DNA of 64,000 bases. It comes from Komagataeibacter medellinensis NBRC 3288. GTDB taxonomy: Bacteria > Pseudomonadota > Alphaproteobacteria > Acetobacterales > Acetobacteraceae. A model generated the notes under the pieces. It did no database searches and had not been told where the DNA came from. It worked only from the letters and a program-made list of their open reading frames with translations. Positions 27,797 to 38,643 of the stretch are shown here, piece by piece. The DNA lies in contig NC_016027.1 in assembly GCF_000182745.2 (NCBI RefSeq), positions 685,001 through 749,000 on the forward strand, written 5' to 3'. The position numbers were made by a program, and so were the translations under genes. The stretch's first letter is position 1, and every line of letters starts with the position of its first letter.

Positions 27797-28588
27797 TCAG
27801 TCAGGCGGCTCAACCGTGGCTTCGGCCTGCGCCCCGGCGGGGGAAATATCGGCCTTGCGGGCAATCATGTCCGCAAGCCTTTCCCGTGCCTCTGGCACCG
27901 GGCAGTGACGCTGGCCAAAGGCATCGCGTCGCAGGAAATGGCCTGAAAGCCGCAGCGCGTCATACCAGTCCCGTGGCGTACCGATCTGCTGCGGATGCAG
28001 CACGAAGCCGGGCAGCGGCAGTAGCCGGTCGCGCCACGCACCCGCTTTCTCATCCGATACGGCGCGACCAGTGCGTGGCGAGACCCAGCGCAGGTCATCC
28101 CGGCTACCGCCAAGGGCGCACCCGCCAAGGTCCAGCCCAAACCCCAGCTCCGACAACAGCAGAAGCTCCCATCGCACGATCTCGGGCATGGCTTCGGCTT
28201 CCGCCCATTGCGGATCGAGGCTGATGCGCGCCAGCAGGCTGGTCAGCCCCTGGAATATGGCCGGATGCGGCTCACGCTCAGGCAGGCAGCCATCAGCCAG
28301 TGCGCACAGTGACGCCAGCATGGCCAGAGGAAGCGGATAGTCGAGTATGCGCGCAGCCGAAGCATGGACCGTCTCGGCTGTAATGTTACCCAGTTGCTCG
28401 GGCAGGCGCGCGAGCCAGCGCGCACGCACCAGGTTGCCAGTCTGCCATATGGCGCGCCCCCGGCTGGCGGAACCGCCACGAGCCAGGCCATGGTACAGAC
28501 CGTGCTCACCGGTCAGGACATGCACAATCGCGCTGCCTTCCCCATAAGGGGTGGCGGAAAGCACAAGGGCGGGTGCCTCCCATTCCAT
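27797..28588 (-). CDS. recO: DNA repair protein RecO
   Basis: A 263-residue RecFOR pathway mediator that helps load RecA on SSB-coated DNA. The N-terminal OB fold reads MEWEAPALVLSATPYGEGSAIVHVLT, and the helical domain includes RWELLLLSELGFGLDLGGCALGG and the alphaproteobacterial WVSPRTGRAVS motif. It lies between tsf and parC on the minus strand, 48 nt after tsf, and may be cotranscribed with it. Confidence 0.92.
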   Translation of the reverse strand: MEWEAPALVLSATPYGEGSAIVHVLTGEHGLYHGLARGGSASRGRAIWQTGNLVRARWLARLPEQLGNITAETVHASAARILDYPLPLAMLASLCALADGCLPEREPHPAIFQGLTSLLARISLDPQWAEAEAMPEIVRWELLLLSELGFGLDLGGCALGGSRDDLRWVSPRTGRAVSDEKAGAWRDRLLPLPGFVLHPQQIGTPRDWYDALRLSGHFLRRDAFGQRHCPVPEARERLADMIARKADISPAGAQAEATVEPPD

Positions 28589-28636
28589 CAGGAGACACCC
28601 GCCCTTACACGCAGGGAGCCGGAAACCGGCAAGATT

Positions 28637-29542
28637 TTACTGGCCTGCGGCCTTCGCCACTTCAGCGGCAAAGTCGTTTTCTTCTTTCTCGATGCCTTCA
28701 CCAAGCTGGAAGCGATCGAAACCGGTCAGCTTGGCGCCAGCCTTCTCAACGATCTTGCGCACGCGGCTCTCGCCATCATGCACCCAGACCTGTTCCAGCA
28801 GCACCACTTCCTCATAGAACTTGCGGATACGGCCATCGACCATCTTCTCGATGATCGCATCGGGCTTGCCCGAAGCCTTGGCCTGTTCCACCAGCACCGC
28901 GCGCTCACGCTCAAGCGCCTGGGGGTCAACGCTGTCCACGTCCAGCGCTGCCGGACGGGTGGCGGCGACATGCATGCCGATACGGCGGCCCAGGTCTTCC
29001 AGTGCCTCGCTGGCGGAAGGTGCCTCAACGGCAGCCAGAACGCCAATCTTGCCAAGGCCGGGGCTGACCGCACCATGCACGTAGGTCGCAACCACGCCCG
29101 AAGGCACGCTCAGCACGCGCGCACGGCGGATGGACATGTTCTCGCCAATGGTAGCGATCAGGTGCGTCAGTTCATCGGCAACGGTGCGACCGCTTTTCAG
29201 CACGGCGACCTTCAGCTTTTCCAGATCGTCGCCAACGCTCAGGGCGGCATGCGCCACTTCCGAGACGAAGTTCTGGAAATGCTCGTTACGCGCCACGAAA
29301 TCGGTCTCGGCGTTGATCTCGACCATGGCGGCCTTCAGGTCCGTCTGGGCAACACCCACCAGACCTTCCGCCGTAACACGGCCGGACTTCTTGGCGGCGG
29401 CCGAGAGGCCCTTCTTGCGCAGCCAGTCGATCGCGCCTTCAATGTCGCCTTCGGCTTCCTTAAGGGCCTTCTTGCAGTCCATCATGCCCGCGCCGGTCTT
29501 CTCACGAAGTTCCTTTACGAGTGCTGCAGTAATTTCCGCCAT
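28637..29542 (-). CDS. tsf: Translation elongation factor Ts
   Basis: A 301-residue guanine nucleotide exchange factor for EF-Tu. The N-terminal UBA-like module ([37 protein letters not shown]) and the core with [14 protein letters not shown] are typical, and the length is normal. It follows rpsB in the universal rpsB-tsf order, with a hairpin in the 111-nt spacer. Confidence 0.97.
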   Translation of the reverse strand: MAEITAALVKELREKTGAGMMDCKKALKEAEGDIEGAIDWLRKKGLSAAAKKSGRVTAEGLVGVAQTDLKAAMVEINAETDFVARNEHFQNFVSEVAHAALSVGDDLEKLKVAVLKSGRTVADELTHLIATIGENMSIRRARVLSVPSGVVATYVHGAVSPGLGKIGVLAAVEAPSASEALEDLGRRIGMHVAATRPAALDVDSVDPQALERERAVLVEQAKASGKPDAIIEKMVDGRIRKFYEEVVLLEQVWVHDGESRVRKIVEKAGAKLTGFDRFQLGEGIEKEENDFAAEVAKAAGQ

Positions 29543-29564
29543 TATCCTGATACTCCTTACGACA

Positions 29565-29599
29565 GGCGCACGCCCCGCACTATTTGCGGAGCGTGCGCC
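29565..29599 (-). terminator. Hairpin in the rpsB-tsf spacer, candidate attenuator
   Basis: The arms GGCGCACGCCCCGCA and TGCGGAGCGTGCGCC pair over 15 positions with one mismatch around CTATT. It lies between the two coding regions, where partial termination separates S2 from EF-Ts levels in E. coli. There is no strong T-run, so this may be an attenuator or an RNA-stability element. Confidence 0.65.
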
Positions 29600-29653
29600 C
29601 GTCCGTTCAGTTGCACCATGCGGCCGTCATGCCGCGCTGGTGCCGGTTTTTTC

Positions 29654-30439
29654 TTATTCAGCGCTCGCTGCGGCTTCCGTCACGGCCGTTTCCACAGCCG
29701 GGTCAACCGGCAGTTCCTCGGACGCACCGAAATCTTCGCCCGAAGCGCCCAGCTCGGCGGAGATGCCATCGAGCACAGCAGAGGAAACAAGCTCGCAATA
29801 CAGAGCGATAGCGCGGATGGCGTCATCGTTGCCCGGGATCGGGAAGGTCACGCCACGCGGGTCGGAGTTGCTGTCCAGCACCGCCACAACCGGGATACCC
29901 AGCTTGTTGGCTTCTTCAACCGCCAGCTTTTCCTTGTTCGTGTCGATCACGAACAGGATGTCCGGCAGGCCGCCCATTTCCTTGATACCGCCGAGCGAAC
30001 GCTCAAGCTTCTCACGGTCACGGGTGATGTCCAGAACTTCCTTCTTGGTCAGGCCCTGGGTGCCATTTTCCAGCATTTCGTCAATGCTGCGCAGACGCTT
30101 GATCGAACCGGTGATGGTCTTCCAGTTCGTCAGCATGCCGCCCAACCAGCGGTGGTTGACGTAATACTGGCCGCAGCGCTTGGCTGCGTCAGCAATCTGG
30201 TCAGCAGCGGCGCGCTTGGTGCCAACGAACAGCACGCGGCCACCACCGGCCACGGTGTCACGAATTGCCTTGAGCGCACGGTCCAGCATGGGAACGGTCT
30301 GCTGCAGGTCGATGATGTGGACCTGATTGCGCACACCGAACAGGTACGGCGCCATGCGCGGGTTCCAGCGGCGGGTATGGTGACCGAAGTGAACACCGGC
30401 TTCGAGCAGCTGGCGCATTGTGAATTCAGGCATCGCCAT
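29654..30439 (-). CDS. rpsB: 30S ribosomal protein S2
   Basis: A 261-residue protein of the small subunit. Typical features: [32 protein letters not shown] and [33 protein letters not shown]. The acidic C-terminal tail beyond residue 235 is longer than in E. coli. Two candidate ATGs lie 6 nt apart (30439 and 30433); the first is used. The upstream leader contains an inverted repeat that may be regulatory. Confidence 0.97.
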   Translation of the reverse strand: MAMPEFTMRQLLEAGVHFGHHTRRWNPRMAPYLFGVRNQVHIIDLQQTVPMLDRALKAIRDTVAGGGRVLFVGTKRAAADQIADAAKRCGQYYVNHRWLGGMLTNWKTITGSIKRLRSIDEMLENGTQGLTKKEVLDITRDREKLERSLGGIKEMGGLPDILFVIDTNKEKLAVEEANKLGIPVVAVLDSNSDPRGVTFPIPGNDDAIRAIALYCELVSSAVLDGISAELGASGEDFGASEELPVDPAVETAVTEAAASAE

Positions 30440-30471
30440 ATCGGCTAAATCCTTGTGTCTGGTTTATCCTC

Positions 30472-30516
30472 CGTGAAGCACGCCCTTTGCAGGACACCAG
30501 AGGTTTTGGCTTCACG
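30472..30516 (-). promoter_or_regulatory. Inverted repeat in the rpsB leader
   Basis: The arms CGTGAAGC and GCTTCACG enclose about 29 nt and end just 5' to a GGAGGA sequence in the rpsB leader, about 33 nt upstream of the start codon. A second short hairpin (GGCCCC/GGGGCC at 30525-30541) precedes it. This could be an autogenous control leader like those known for rpsB in other bacteria; that role is inferred. Confidence 0.45.
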
Positions 30517-30708
30517 TGCGAATTGGCCCCCATCTGGGGCCGTGCGGGATATGACTGTTTTAGACGCATATTGCAAGACCTGCACGGGCGTCGGGGCAGT
30601 CCTGATGCAACTTTTAGTACAAGGCCGGGTTAGCCTGCGTACGGATGCCCTGCATCCACCGGGCACCATGCGCGCTCACTTCGATCACGGACATAAGGAC
30701 CGATCCCC

Positions 30709-31140
30709 ATGGCGATCACCAAATACGCGACAGCACACTGGTCAGGCGGACTGAAAGACGGCAAGGGCGAGATCTCGACCCAGAGCGGCTCACTCAAAAA
30801 CCAGCCCTACGGTTTCAACACCCGTTTCGAGGACAGGCCCGGCACCAACCCCGAGGAACTGCTGGGGGCGGCCCATGCCGCGTGCTTTGCCATGGCGCTG
30901 TCGGGCATTCTGGGCGGGGCGGGACTGACCGCGACATCGCTTGATACAAAATCCGAGATCGTACTGGAAAAACAGGGCGAAGGCTTTACCATTACGGCTG
31001 CGAAACTGACACTGGAAGCCGACATCCCGAATGCGACCGAATCCCAGTTCCGCGAACTGGCGGAAAAGGCCAAAGCGGGCTGCCCCGTCTCCAAGCTGTT
31101 CAACGCCACCATCACGCTGGATGCAAAGCTGAAAGCCTGA
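30709..31140 (+). CDS. OsmC family peroxiredoxin
   Basis: A 143-residue thiol peroxidase of the OsmC/Ohr superfamily. The two redox cysteines are visible in AAHAACFAMALSG and KAGCPVSKLF, and the Arg/Glu partners lie in RFEDRPGTNPEELLG. It detoxifies organic hydroperoxides, which suits an aerobic, ethanol-oxidising host. The closest subgroup is OsmC rather than Ohr because of the N-terminal ATAHWSGGLKDGKGEIST pattern. It is a single gene divergent from rpsB and convergent with aroC. Confidence 0.92.
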   Translation: MAITKYATAHWSGGLKDGKGEISTQSGSLKNQPYGFNTRFEDRPGTNPEELLGAAHAACFAMALSGILGGAGLTATSLDTKSEIVLEKQGEGFTITAAKLTLEADIPNATESQFRELAEKAKAGCPVSKLFNATITLDAKLKA

Positions 31141-31149
31141 TCCCATGCA

Positions 31150-31179
31150 TGGCGCGGGCGGCGTTGGATTCCCGCGCCA
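31150..31179. terminator. Hairpin between osmC-like gene and aroC
   Basis: Perfect 9-nt arms TGGCGCGGG and CCCGCGCCA with a 12-nt loop lie 9 nt after the osmC-like stop codon. There is no T-run. This is the only convergent gap over 100 bp in the window that lacks the dispersed repeat. Confidence 0.5.
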
Positions 31180-31261
31180 ATCCCGCCGATGAACACAGGC
31201 CGTGGCCGTAAGGCTGGCTGCCCGCCCCCTTATGTCAGGACGGTAGATACAGCCCGGAATT

Positions 31262-32353
31262 TTATAGCACGACCGGTTTGTAGTCACCCACCTGCCCCCG
31301 GTGGCGCAGCAGGTGATCGGCCAGAACGCAGGCCATCATCGCCTCCCCCACCGGAACGGCGCGGATGCCGACACAGGGGTCATGCCGCCCCTTTGTCATC
31401 ACGTCCACATTCTCCCTTTCGCGCGTAACCGACGGCACGGGGGTCAGGATCGAACTGGTGGGCTTGACCGCAAAGCGCGCAACAACCGGTTGGCCGGTTG
31501 AAATGCCGCCCAGCACGCCGCCAGCATGGTTGGAGGCGAAATGCAGCATTCCATTTTCCATGCGCATGGGATCGGCGTTTTCCTCCCCCGTCAGGCAGGC
31601 AGAGGCAAACCCTTCCCCAATCTCAACACCCTTAACGGCATTGATGCTCATCAAAGCCATGGCAAGGTCGGAATCCAGCTTGCCATAGATCGGCGCGCCC
31701 AGTCCCGGCGGCACGCCTTCGGCCACGACCTCGATCACGGCACCGATGGACGATCCCTTCTTGCGGATATCGGCAAGGTATTCTTCCCATACCGGCAGGA
31801 TCGCGACATCCGGGCAGAACAGGGAATTCTCGTTCACCATGCCCCAGTCCATCCGGGCGCGGTCAACCGCATGCGGCCCGACCTGCACCAGCGCGCCACG
31901 GATGCTGACCATATCCCCCAGCACCTTGCGCGCGACAGCGCCCGCCGCGACCCGCATGGCCGTCTCCCGCGCGGAAGAACGCCCGCCACCACGATAATCA
32001 CGGATACCGTATTTCATGTCATAGGCGACATCGGCATGGCCGGGACGGTAGCGGGTGGCGATATCGCCATAATCGCGTGAACGCTGGTCGGTATTGCGGA
32101 TGACCAGCGAGATGGGGGTGCCTGTCGTCCTACCTTCGAACACACCGGACAGGATCTCGACCTGATCGGCTTCCTGCCGCTGGGTGGTGAACCTTGACTG
32201 GCCTGGCCTGCGGCGGTCCAGCCAGGGCTGGATATCCGCCACATCAAGAACAAGACCCGGCGGGCAGCCATCAATCACGCAGCCAATGGCGGAACCATGG
32301 CTTTCACCCCATGTCGTGACACGGAACAGGTGGCCGAAGGTATTATAAGACAT
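31262..32353 (-). CDS. aroC: Chorismate synthase
   Basis: A 363-residue FMN-dependent enzyme that converts EPSP to chorismate, the last shared step to aromatic amino acids. Signatures: [19 protein letters not shown] at the N-terminus, [24 protein letters not shown] in the middle and FAVKPTSSI near the C-terminus. Length is typical. It follows fabI by 19 nt on the minus strand and is probably cotranscribed with it. Confidence 0.97.
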   Translation of the reverse strand: MSYNTFGHLFRVTTWGESHGSAIGCVIDGCPPGLVLDVADIQPWLDRRRPGQSRFTTQRQEADQVEILSGVFEGRTTGTPISLVIRNTDQRSRDYGDIATRYRPGHADVAYDMKYGIRDYRGGGRSSARETAMRVAAGAVARKVLGDMVSIRGALVQVGPHAVDRARMDWGMVNENSLFCPDVAILPVWEEYLADIRKKGSSIGAVIEVVAEGVPPGLGAPIYGKLDSDLAMALMSINAVKGVEIGEGFASACLTGEENADPMRMENGMLHFASNHAGGVLGGISTGQPVVARFAVKPTSSILTPVPSVTRERENVDVMTKGRHDPCVGIRAVPVGEAMMACVLADHLLRHRGQVGDYKPVVL

Positions 32354-32372
32354 ACAGACAGGCTTCCAGCAA

Positions 32373-33212
32373 TCAGTTGCCCGCGACCGTAATGTCCGGC
32401 GCGGTGGGGTTCTTCATGCCGACAATATGGTAGCCGGAATCAACGTGGTGGATTTCACCCGTCACACCACCCGACAGGTCGGAGAGCATGTACAGGCCCG
32501 CACCGCCCACTTCCTCCAGTGACACGTTGCGCTCCAGCGGGGAGTTATACTGGTTCCACTTCAGGATATAGCGGAAATCGCCGATGCCATTGGCCGCCAG
32601 CGTCATGACCGGACCGGCCGAGATACCGTTAACACGGATACCTTCGCCACCAAGATCCACCGCCATATAGCGCACGGAAGCCTCAAGTGCTGCCTTGGCC
32701 ACGCCCATCACGTTATAATGGGGCATGACGCGCTCGGCCCCCAGATAGGTGAGCGTGAGCAGCGAGCCGTTCGGGTTCATGATGGCCGCCGCACGGCGCG
32801 CCACTGCGGTAAACGAATAGCACGAGATATCCAGCGCCTTGAGGAAGGCATCGCGCGGAGTATCGACATACCGCCCGCGCAGGAACTGCTTGTCCGCCCA
32901 GCCAATGGCATGGACCAGGAAGTCGATCTTGCCCCATTCCTTCTCGATCGCGGCAAAGGTTGCATCAATCGCGGCGTCATCGCTCACATCGCACGGCAGC
33001 ACCAGCGTCGAGCCGACACTTTCGGCCAGCGGGCGCACGCGCTTGCCCAGTGCCTCGCCCTGATAGGTGAAGGCCAGCTCCCCGCCCTGCTCCGCCACGG
33101 CGCGCGCAATGCCCCAGGCGATGGAGCGGTCATTCGCCACCCCCATGACAAGCCCCCGCTTCCCTTTCATCAATGCTCCCTTGATGGAGATTTTGGGCGC
33201 GCCGTCTGACAT
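32373..33212 (-). CDS. fabI: Enoyl-[acyl-carrier-protein] reductase (NADH)
   Basis: A 279-residue short-chain dehydrogenase that completes each round of fatty acid elongation. The NADH fold starts [24 protein letters not shown], and the catalytic Tyr and Lys are in [20 protein letters not shown]. The ATG at 33212 is chosen over one at 33287 because AAGGA lies 9 nt upstream and the family starts here. It is the target of triclosan-type inhibitors in other bacteria. It is divergent from pdxH. Confidence 0.95.
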   Translation of the reverse strand: MSDGAPKISIKGALMKGKRGLVMGVANDRSIAWGIARAVAEQGGELAFTYQGEALGKRVRPLAESVGSTLVLPCDVSDDAAIDATFAAIEKEWGKIDFLVHAIGWADKQFLRGRYVDTPRDAFLKALDISCYSFTAVARRAAAIMNPNGSLLTLTYLGAERVMPHYNVMGVAKAALEASVRYMAVDLGGEGIRVNGISAGPVMTLAANGIGDFRYILKWNQYNSPLERNVSLEEVGGAGLYMLSDLSGGVTGEIHHVDSGYHIVGMKNPTAPDITVAGN

Positions 33213-33425
33213 GCTCGTATATCCTTGACTGGTAAATGACGGATGAAATTTCGGCCTCGTGGTTGCACAAGCTGCCGTTTCGGACAAGATGCCGAGTGGC
33301 GTAATTGTAGCTAATATTCATCGCACGGTAACTTACCTTATGTTTCCATATGTTTCCGCATCCCCTGTTCCGCCACGCCCGGAACCGGACCTGCGGGGCA
33401 GCCAGCACCGCGGAATTGCCCATTC

Positions 33426-34031
33426 ATGACCCTTCCCCTCATTGCCCTCAATGCCGATCCGTTCACCCTTTTCGATGCGTGGATGGCGGATGCCACCGCC
33501 CACGAACCCAATGACCCCAACGCCATGGCGCTTGCCACCGCAACATCGGACGGGCGGCCCTCGGTGCGCATGATCCTGCTCAAGGGAGCGGACCGGCGTG
33601 GCTTCGTATTCTATACCAACCTCAACAGCCGCAAGGCGGGCGAACTTGCGGCCAACCCGCACGCAGCCCTGCTGTTCCACTGGAAGAGCATCCGTCGCCA
33701 GATCCGCATCGAAGGCCCGGTGGAGCCAGTCACCCCGGCCGAGGCCGATGCCTACTTCGCCAGCCGCAGCCGCATCTCACGTCTGGGGGCGATTGCATCC
33801 AACCAGTCTCACCCGCTGGCTGACCGCGCGGCATTCGAGGCCGCTGTTGCGGAACTGGAAGCCCGCTATCCCGGCCCCGATGCGGTCATTCCCCGCCCTG
33901 CCAACTGGAGTGGCTTCCGCCTCGTGCCGCAGCATTTCGAGTTCTGGCAGGACCGCCCCTACCGCCTGCATGACCGGGTGGTGTGGGACCGTACGGGTAC
34001 TGCATGGCACAGCGAACGTCTGTACCCCTGA
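33426..34031 (+). CDS. pdxH: Pyridoxamine 5'-phosphate oxidase
   Basis: A 201-residue FMN enzyme that makes pyridoxal phosphate. Features: [33 protein letters not shown] (FMN site), [12 protein letters not shown], and the C-terminal [13 protein letters not shown] hallmark. It is slightly shorter than E. coli PdxH at the N-terminus. The universal stress gene follows 79 nt later on the same strand. Confidence 0.96.
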   Translation: MTLPLIALNADPFTLFDAWMADATAHEPNDPNAMALATATSDGRPSVRMILLKGADRRGFVFYTNLNSRKAGELAANPHAALLFHWKSIRRQIRIEGPVEPVTPAEADAYFASRSRISRLGAIASNQSHPLADRAAFEAAVAELEARYPGPDAVIPRPANWSGFRLVPQHFEFWQDRPYRLHDRVVWDRTGTAWHSERLYP

Positions 34032-34110
34032 CCCTGAACTTAAGGACGAATCAATCGTTCTCTCCCGTGAAGGCGCCGCCGCGCGGCGTCAGCGGAGCAG
34101 GAGAGACCGG

Positions 34111-34992
34111 ATGTGTGTGCGCAGGATATTGCTACCTCTGGGGGGGATGAGTCACGCGGAAAGCGCGCTACAGGTTGGCGGCGCCATTGCCCGCATGTTC
34201 GACGCACATCTGGCCGTACTCCATGTCGGCACCGACATGCAGGAGGTCGGCCCTCTGGTGGGGGAAGGCCTGTCCAGCGTGATGGTGCAGGACATGATCA
34301 CAAGCGCGCTCAAGGAAAGTGCTGACCGCCTGCATGGCGTGCGCGCCGTGTTCGATGCGTTCATCGTGCGTGAAAAGATTCCGGTCGTAGCCGTCGACTC
34401 CCCCTTCTCGCCCGTTGGCATGCATACCCTGTCCGCCAGCTTCATTGCCCATAGCGGCCATACCCGCAGCGTGGTCGCCTTTCAGGCGCGACTGTCGGAC
34501 CTGGTGGTGCTGCGCCAGCCCAACCCGGAAGGGGATGTCTCTTCTTCCGATACGCTGCACGCGGTCCTGTTTGAAAGTGGGCAGGGTGTCATCATCGTGC
34601 CCCCCGTGGCCCCGCCAACAGTAGGCCAGCGCATCTGCATTGGCTGGAACGGCACGTCGGAGGCAGCATCGGCCATCCACCACGCCCTGCCGCTGCTGCG
34701 TCGCGCGCAGGCGGTCTGCATCCTGTACAGCCCCGCCTACCAGCGCCCTGGCCCGGAGGCGCGCCATGTCAGATCATTCCTCTCGCTCCATGGCATTACC
34801 GCCCATATTCACGAATTTGGTAGTGATTCACGCCCCGTCGGCGAGGACATGCTGGCTGCGGCTCATGCCTTCAACGCGGACATGCTTGTCATGGGGGCCT
34901 ATTCCCATTCCCGCCTACGCCAGATGATTCTGGGCGGCGTGACCCGACACATGCTGGAAAACAGTGATATTACCGTGCTGATGAGCCGCTGA
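34111..34992 (+). CDS. Universal stress protein (UspA family, tandem)
   Basis: A 293-residue protein made of two Usp-like halves. The first half begins CVRRILLPLGG; the second begins QRICIGWNGTSEAASAIHHALPLL and ends with the nucleotide-binding-like MGAYSHSRLRQMILGGVTRHML (glycine-rich, GxxxxxxxxxGGxT). Proteins of this kind respond to general stress, often binding ATP. The ATG at 34111 is preceded by AGGAG; the reading frame stays open upstream only because of the overlapping pdxH coding sequence. Confidence 0.88.
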   Translation: MCVRRILLPLGGMSHAESALQVGGAIARMFDAHLAVLHVGTDMQEVGPLVGEGLSSVMVQDMITSALKESADRLHGVRAVFDAFIVREKIPVVAVDSPFSPVGMHTLSASFIAHSGHTRSVVAFQARLSDLVVLRQPNPEGDVSSSDTLHAVLFESGQGVIIVPPVAPPTVGQRICIGWNGTSEAASAIHHALPLLRRAQAVCILYSPAYQRPGPEARHVRSFLSLHGITAHIHEFGSDSRPVGEDMLAAAHAFNADMLVMGAYSHSRLRQMILGGVTRHMLENSDITVLMSR

Positions 34993-35162
34993 AAGCGAGA
35001 TGTCCGGCCGTCTGCCCGCACGCAAGGCCGGAGTTTGGATAATTTTGCAAAAAAATATGTGTAAATAAGTTCCTCTCTCTTGATTTTACGACCCGTGCAG
35101 GTTAGGTGTGGCGAGAAAAAAACGCCCTGCTCTAGTGCAAAAAAACCGGCATGGAGAACATT

Positions 35163-35855
35163 ATGCGTATCGATGCGGACATTATGGCGGAACTGCAGGA
35201 AGCGGGCGAGAACGCGCCCGAAGTCCTGCGCGTCGCCCTGACACGGCTGCGCGGGCGCATTGCTCTGGTTTCTTCCTTCGGGGCGGAATCGGCGGTCATG
35301 CTTGCCCTTGCATCCGAGATTGATCCGGCGGTACCGGTGCTGTTCCTGCAGACCGGCCAGCATTTCCCCGAAACACTGGCCTACCGGCAGGAACTGGCCC
35401 GCATGCTGGGCCTGCGCGATGTGCGTGACCTGCAGCCGGCCGAAAAACAGATCGAAAAGCGCGACCCGCAGGGACAACTCTGGGCGTTCGACCCCGATGC
35501 CTGCTGTGCACTGCGCAAGGTCGAACCGCTAGATGAGGCAATGATCCCGTTCGATGCGTGGATTACCGGGCGCAAGCGCTCCCAGGCCGCGACCCGGCAG
35601 GGGCTGCCGGTGGTGGAGGAGGCTCCGGGCGGCAAGATCAAGATCAACCCACTGATTGCCTGGACCCCGCGCGAACTCGATGCCGAAATCACGCGCCGCA
35701 ACCTGCCGCGCCATCCGCTTACGCTGCGGGGCTATCCCTCCATCGGGTGCGCGCCATGCACCCGCCCGGTAACGGAAGGCGAGGATCCGCGCCAGGGCCG
35801 CTGGGCCGGGCAAGCCAAGACAGAATGCGGCATTCATCTCCCTACCCCTTCATAA
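35163..35855 (+). CDS. cysH: Adenylyl-sulfate (APS) reductase, iron-sulfur type
   Basis: A 230-residue thioredoxin-dependent enzyme that reduces activated sulfate to sulfite. It has the PP-loop SSFGAESAVML, and it has the cysteine set of [4Fe-4S] APS reductases: the CC pair in DACCALRK and CxxC in GCAPCTRPV, plus the catalytic ECGIH near the end. This pattern predicts APS rather than PAPS as the substrate. The ATG at 35163 has GGAG 6 nt upstream, which makes it better than the ATG at 35151. It begins the sulfate assimilation locus. Confidence 0.94.
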   Translation: MRIDADIMAELQEAGENAPEVLRVALTRLRGRIALVSSFGAESAVMLALASEIDPAVPVLFLQTGQHFPETLAYRQELARMLGLRDVRDLQPAEKQIEKRDPQGQLWAFDPDACCALRKVEPLDEAMIPFDAWITGRKRSQAATRQGLPVVEEAPGGKIKINPLIAWTPRELDAEITRRNLPRHPLTLRGYPSIGCAPCTRPVTEGEDPRQGRWAGQAKTECGIHLPTPS

Positions 35856-35928
35856 GGGTTGGATTCCCTCTTTCGCCGGCCGGAACGGCCATCAGCTTTT
35901 CTTTCCCGTAACGGAAGGTTTTAATTCC

Positions 35929-36723
35929 ATGGACGATCTCGACCAACTCGAGGCGCAGAGTATCTTCATCCTGCGTGAAGCCTACCGGAAGCTCAAGCCA
36001 CTGGCGATGCTATGGTCGCTGGGCAAGGACTCCAATGTCATGGTGTGGCTTGCACGCAAGGCTTTCCTTGGTCGCGTGCCCTTTCCCGTGATGCATGTCG
36101 ATACGGGCAAGAAATTCCCGGAAATGTACAGGTTCCGCGATGAATACACCAAGAAGTGGGATCTGGAACTGCTGTTGGGCGACTGCCCGCCGGTAGAGGA
36201 AATCGACCCCACCCTGCCGCCCGCCGCCCGTTCCGCCGCGCGCAAGACGGCAGGCCTTGCCGCCATGATCGACAGGTACAAGCTGGCGGGCGTGATCGCA
36301 GGCATCCGCCGTGACGAGCAGGCCACCCGCGCGAAGGAGCGCGTGTTCAGCCCCCGCGGCTCGGGCCACAAATGGGACGTGCGCAACCAGCCCCCCGAAT
36401 TCTGGGACCAGTATGCCACCCCGCATGAGGCCGGGATGCATGTGCGCGTCCATCCCCTGCTGTCATGGCGCGAGATCGACATCTGGCGCTACATCGAGCG
36501 CGAGGGCATTCCGCTGGTTGACCTGTATTTTGCAAAAGACGGCAAGCGCTACCGCTCGCTGGGTGATCAGGACATCACCAGCCCGGTGGAAAGCAATGCC
36601 TCGACCGTGGCGGAAGTGATTGCCGAACTCGAAACCTCACGCACCTCCGAACGCTCGGGCCGCGCGATGGACCATGAATCGGAAGATGCGTTCGAGCGCC
36701 TGCGCGTGGCCGGCTACCTCTGA
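35929..36723 (+). CDS. cysD: Sulfate adenylyltransferase subunit 2 (ATP sulfurylase small subunit)
   Basis: A 264-residue PP-loop ATP pyrophosphatase ([17 protein letters not shown]) that forms APS from sulfate and ATP together with Cys[20 protein letters not shown] and the C-terminal [21 protein letters not shown] are family hallmarks. It is somewhat shorter than the roughly 300 residues of E. coli CysD at its N-terminus. It is 73 nt after cysH and 19 nt before cysNC. Confidence 0.96.
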   Translation: MDDLDQLEAQSIFILREAYRKLKPLAMLWSLGKDSNVMVWLARKAFLGRVPFPVMHVDTGKKFPEMYRFRDEYTKKWDLELLLGDCPPVEEIDPTLPPAARSAARKTAGLAAMIDRYKLAGVIAGIRRDEQATRAKERVFSPRGSGHKWDVRNQPPEFWDQYATPHEAGMHVRVHPLLSWREIDIWRYIEREGIPLVDLYFAKDGKRYRSLGDQDITSPVESNASTVAEVIAELETSRTSERSGRAMDHESEDAFERLRVAGYL

Positions 36724-36742
36724 GCGGACAGGACGGAGTTAT

Positions 36743-38635
36743 ATGACAATGAGTACCATCCCGACCCCTGCCCCGCAGGAAGCTGCTACCCCCATCGTGA
36801 TCGTTGGCCATGTCGATCATGGCAAGTCCACCCTGATCGGCCGCCTGCTGTATGATACCGACAGCCTGCCTGACGGGCGTGTCGCGCAGATCATCGAATC
36901 CAGCAAGAAGCGTGGCCTGGCGGTTGAATGGAGCTTCCTGCTCGACAGCCTCCAGATCGAGCGTGACCAGGGAGTGACAGTTGATTCCACGCGCATTCCC
37001 TTCAAGCTGGGCACGCGCCAGTTCGTGATCGTGGATGCGCCGGGCCACCGCCAGTTCCTGCGCAACATGATTACCGGTGCGGCCGATGCTGAAGCCGCCG
37101 TGCTGGTGGTGGACGCAAACGAAGGTGCCCAGGAACAGACCCGCCGCCACGCCATGCTGCTGCGCCTGATCGGTATCCGCCATGTCATCGTGCTGATGAA
37201 CAAGGTCGATATCTTCAACTACGACCAGAAGAAGATCGAAGCGGCCGAGCGCGACATCACCACGCTTCTGCGCCAGCTTGAAATCGAGCCGACCGTATTC
37301 GTCCCCGCCTCCGCACGTGAAGGCGACAACATGGCCGCCCGCTCCGACAAGATGCCGTGGTACAAGGGGCCAACCCTGATCGAGGCACTGGCCGCCGTTC
37401 CCGCGCCGTCCTCACGCGCGGACCTGCCGCTGCGCCTGCCGGTGCAGGATGTCTACCGCTTTGACACCAAGCGCGTGGTTGTGGGGCGGATCGAACGTGG
37501 GCGCATTCGCGTGGGCGATGAAGTCGTGATCGGCACGCATGGCGCGCGTGCCCGCATCGCCACCATCGAAAGCTGGCATACCGCCCCGCAGGTTGCAGCC
37601 GTTGCTGGCCAGTCGGTCGCGGTTACACTGGAGCCGGACGTGATCCCCGACCGGGGCGACTTCCTGTTCCCTGCCGACCATGCACCGCTGCGGGCCGCGC
37701 GCATCCGCACCCGCCTGTTCTGGCTGCGCCAGGAACCGCTGCGCGTGGGTGAGAGCTTCAGGCTGCGCCTCGCCACAGCCGAACATCAGGTCACCGTAGC
37801 AGCCATTGATTCGGTCGTGCGGCTGGAAGATCTGACCGAACACCCGGCCGAGGAAGTACCGCCCGAAGGCTTTGCCGAAATCACGCTGGCTGTATCCGAA
37901 ACCATGCTGTTCGACCCCTTCATGCCCGGCACGGCGGATGGGCGTGGCGTGCTGGTGGACCGCAACCAGCAGATCGTGGGCGGCGCGCCGCTGATCGGGA
38001 TTGCCGAAAGTGTTACCGGCCGCAATGCCATCCATCCCACGGGTAGCGCCGTCTCGCCGTGGGACCGGGCACGTGCCAAGGGCCACCAGGGCGGCGTGTT
38101 CTGGATGACCGGCCTGCCGGGCGCGGGCAAGAGCACGCTGGCGCGCGGGGCGGAAAACCGACTGTTCGCCCGTGGCATTGACGTATCGGTGCTTGATGGT
38201 GACACACTGCGCGCGGGGCTGTGCTCCGATCTTGGCTTCTCGGAAGCGGACCGTCGCGAGAACGTGCGCCGCGCCGCCGCCGTAGCCCGCATCCTGGCGG
38301 AAAGCGGTCAGGTGGTGATCGTGGCCCTGATCTCGCCCACCGTGGCGGACCGCGAACTGGCCCGCCAGATCGTGGGGGAAGGTTTCCACGAAATCTTCAT
38401 CGATACGCCGCAGGCCACCTGTGAGCAGCGCGACCCCAAGGGCCTGTATGCTGCTGCGCGCGCGGGCAAGATCGAAGGCTTTACCGGCATCGACGCTCCG
38501 TATGAGGCACCCGCCAACCCGGCCCTGCGGCTGGAGACGGCAGGCGCCACAAGTGATGAGACGGCAGCAACCCTTGCCACCTATATCGGTGATGCGATCC
38601 GGCTGGACGATACGCTCAGGCGCCAGCAGTCCTGA
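36743..38635 (+). CDS. cysNC: Bifunctional sulfate adenylyltransferase subunit 1 / adenylylsulfate kinase
   Basis: A 630-residue fusion. The N-terminal 430 residues are a CysN GTPase ([29 protein letters not shown]) that drives ATP sulfurylase. The C-terminal 190 residues are a complete APS kinase ([56 protein letters not shown]). The kinase makes PAPS, although the neighbouring CysH looks like an APS reductase. The ATG at 36743 has GGAG just upstream; a second ATG 6 nt later is also possible. NodQ-type fusions of this order are known. Confidence 0.95.
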   Translation: MTMSTIPTPAPQEAATPIVIVGHVDHGKSTLIGRLLYDTDSLPDGRVAQIIESSKKRGLAVEWSFLLDSLQIERDQGVTVDSTRIPFKLGTRQFVIVDAPGHRQFLRNMITGAADAEAAVLVVDANEGAQEQTRRHAMLLRLIGIRHVIVLMNKVDIFNYDQKKIEAAERDITTLLRQLEIEPTVFVPASAREGDNMAARSDKMPWYKGPTLIEALAAVPAPSSRADLPLRLPVQDVYRFDTKRVVVGRIERGRIRVGDEVVIGTHGARARIATIESWHTAPQVAAVAGQSVAVTLEPDVIPDRGDFLFPADHAPLRAARIRTRLFWLRQEPLRVGESFRLRLATAEHQVTVAAIDSVVRLEDLTEHPAEEVPPEGFAEITLAVSETMLFDPFMPGTADGRGVLVDRNQQIVGGAPLIGIAESVTGRNAIHPTGSAVSPWDRARAKGHQGGVFWMTGLPGAGKSTLARGAENRLFARGIDVSVLDGDTLRAGLCSDLGFSEADRRENVRRAAAVARILAESGQVVIVALISPTVADRELARQIVGEGFHEIFIDTPQATCEQRDPKGLYAAARAGKIEGFTGIDAPYEAPANPALRLETAGATSDETAATLATYIGDAIRLDDTLRRQQS

Positions 38636-38643
38636 ACGCGATG

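Noticed and set aside
28364-30448. 694-codon open frame on the plus strand opposite recO, tsf and rpsB
   Set aside because: The minus-strand genes are unmistakable, and the plus-strand translation is His/Gln/Arg-rich with no family resemblance.
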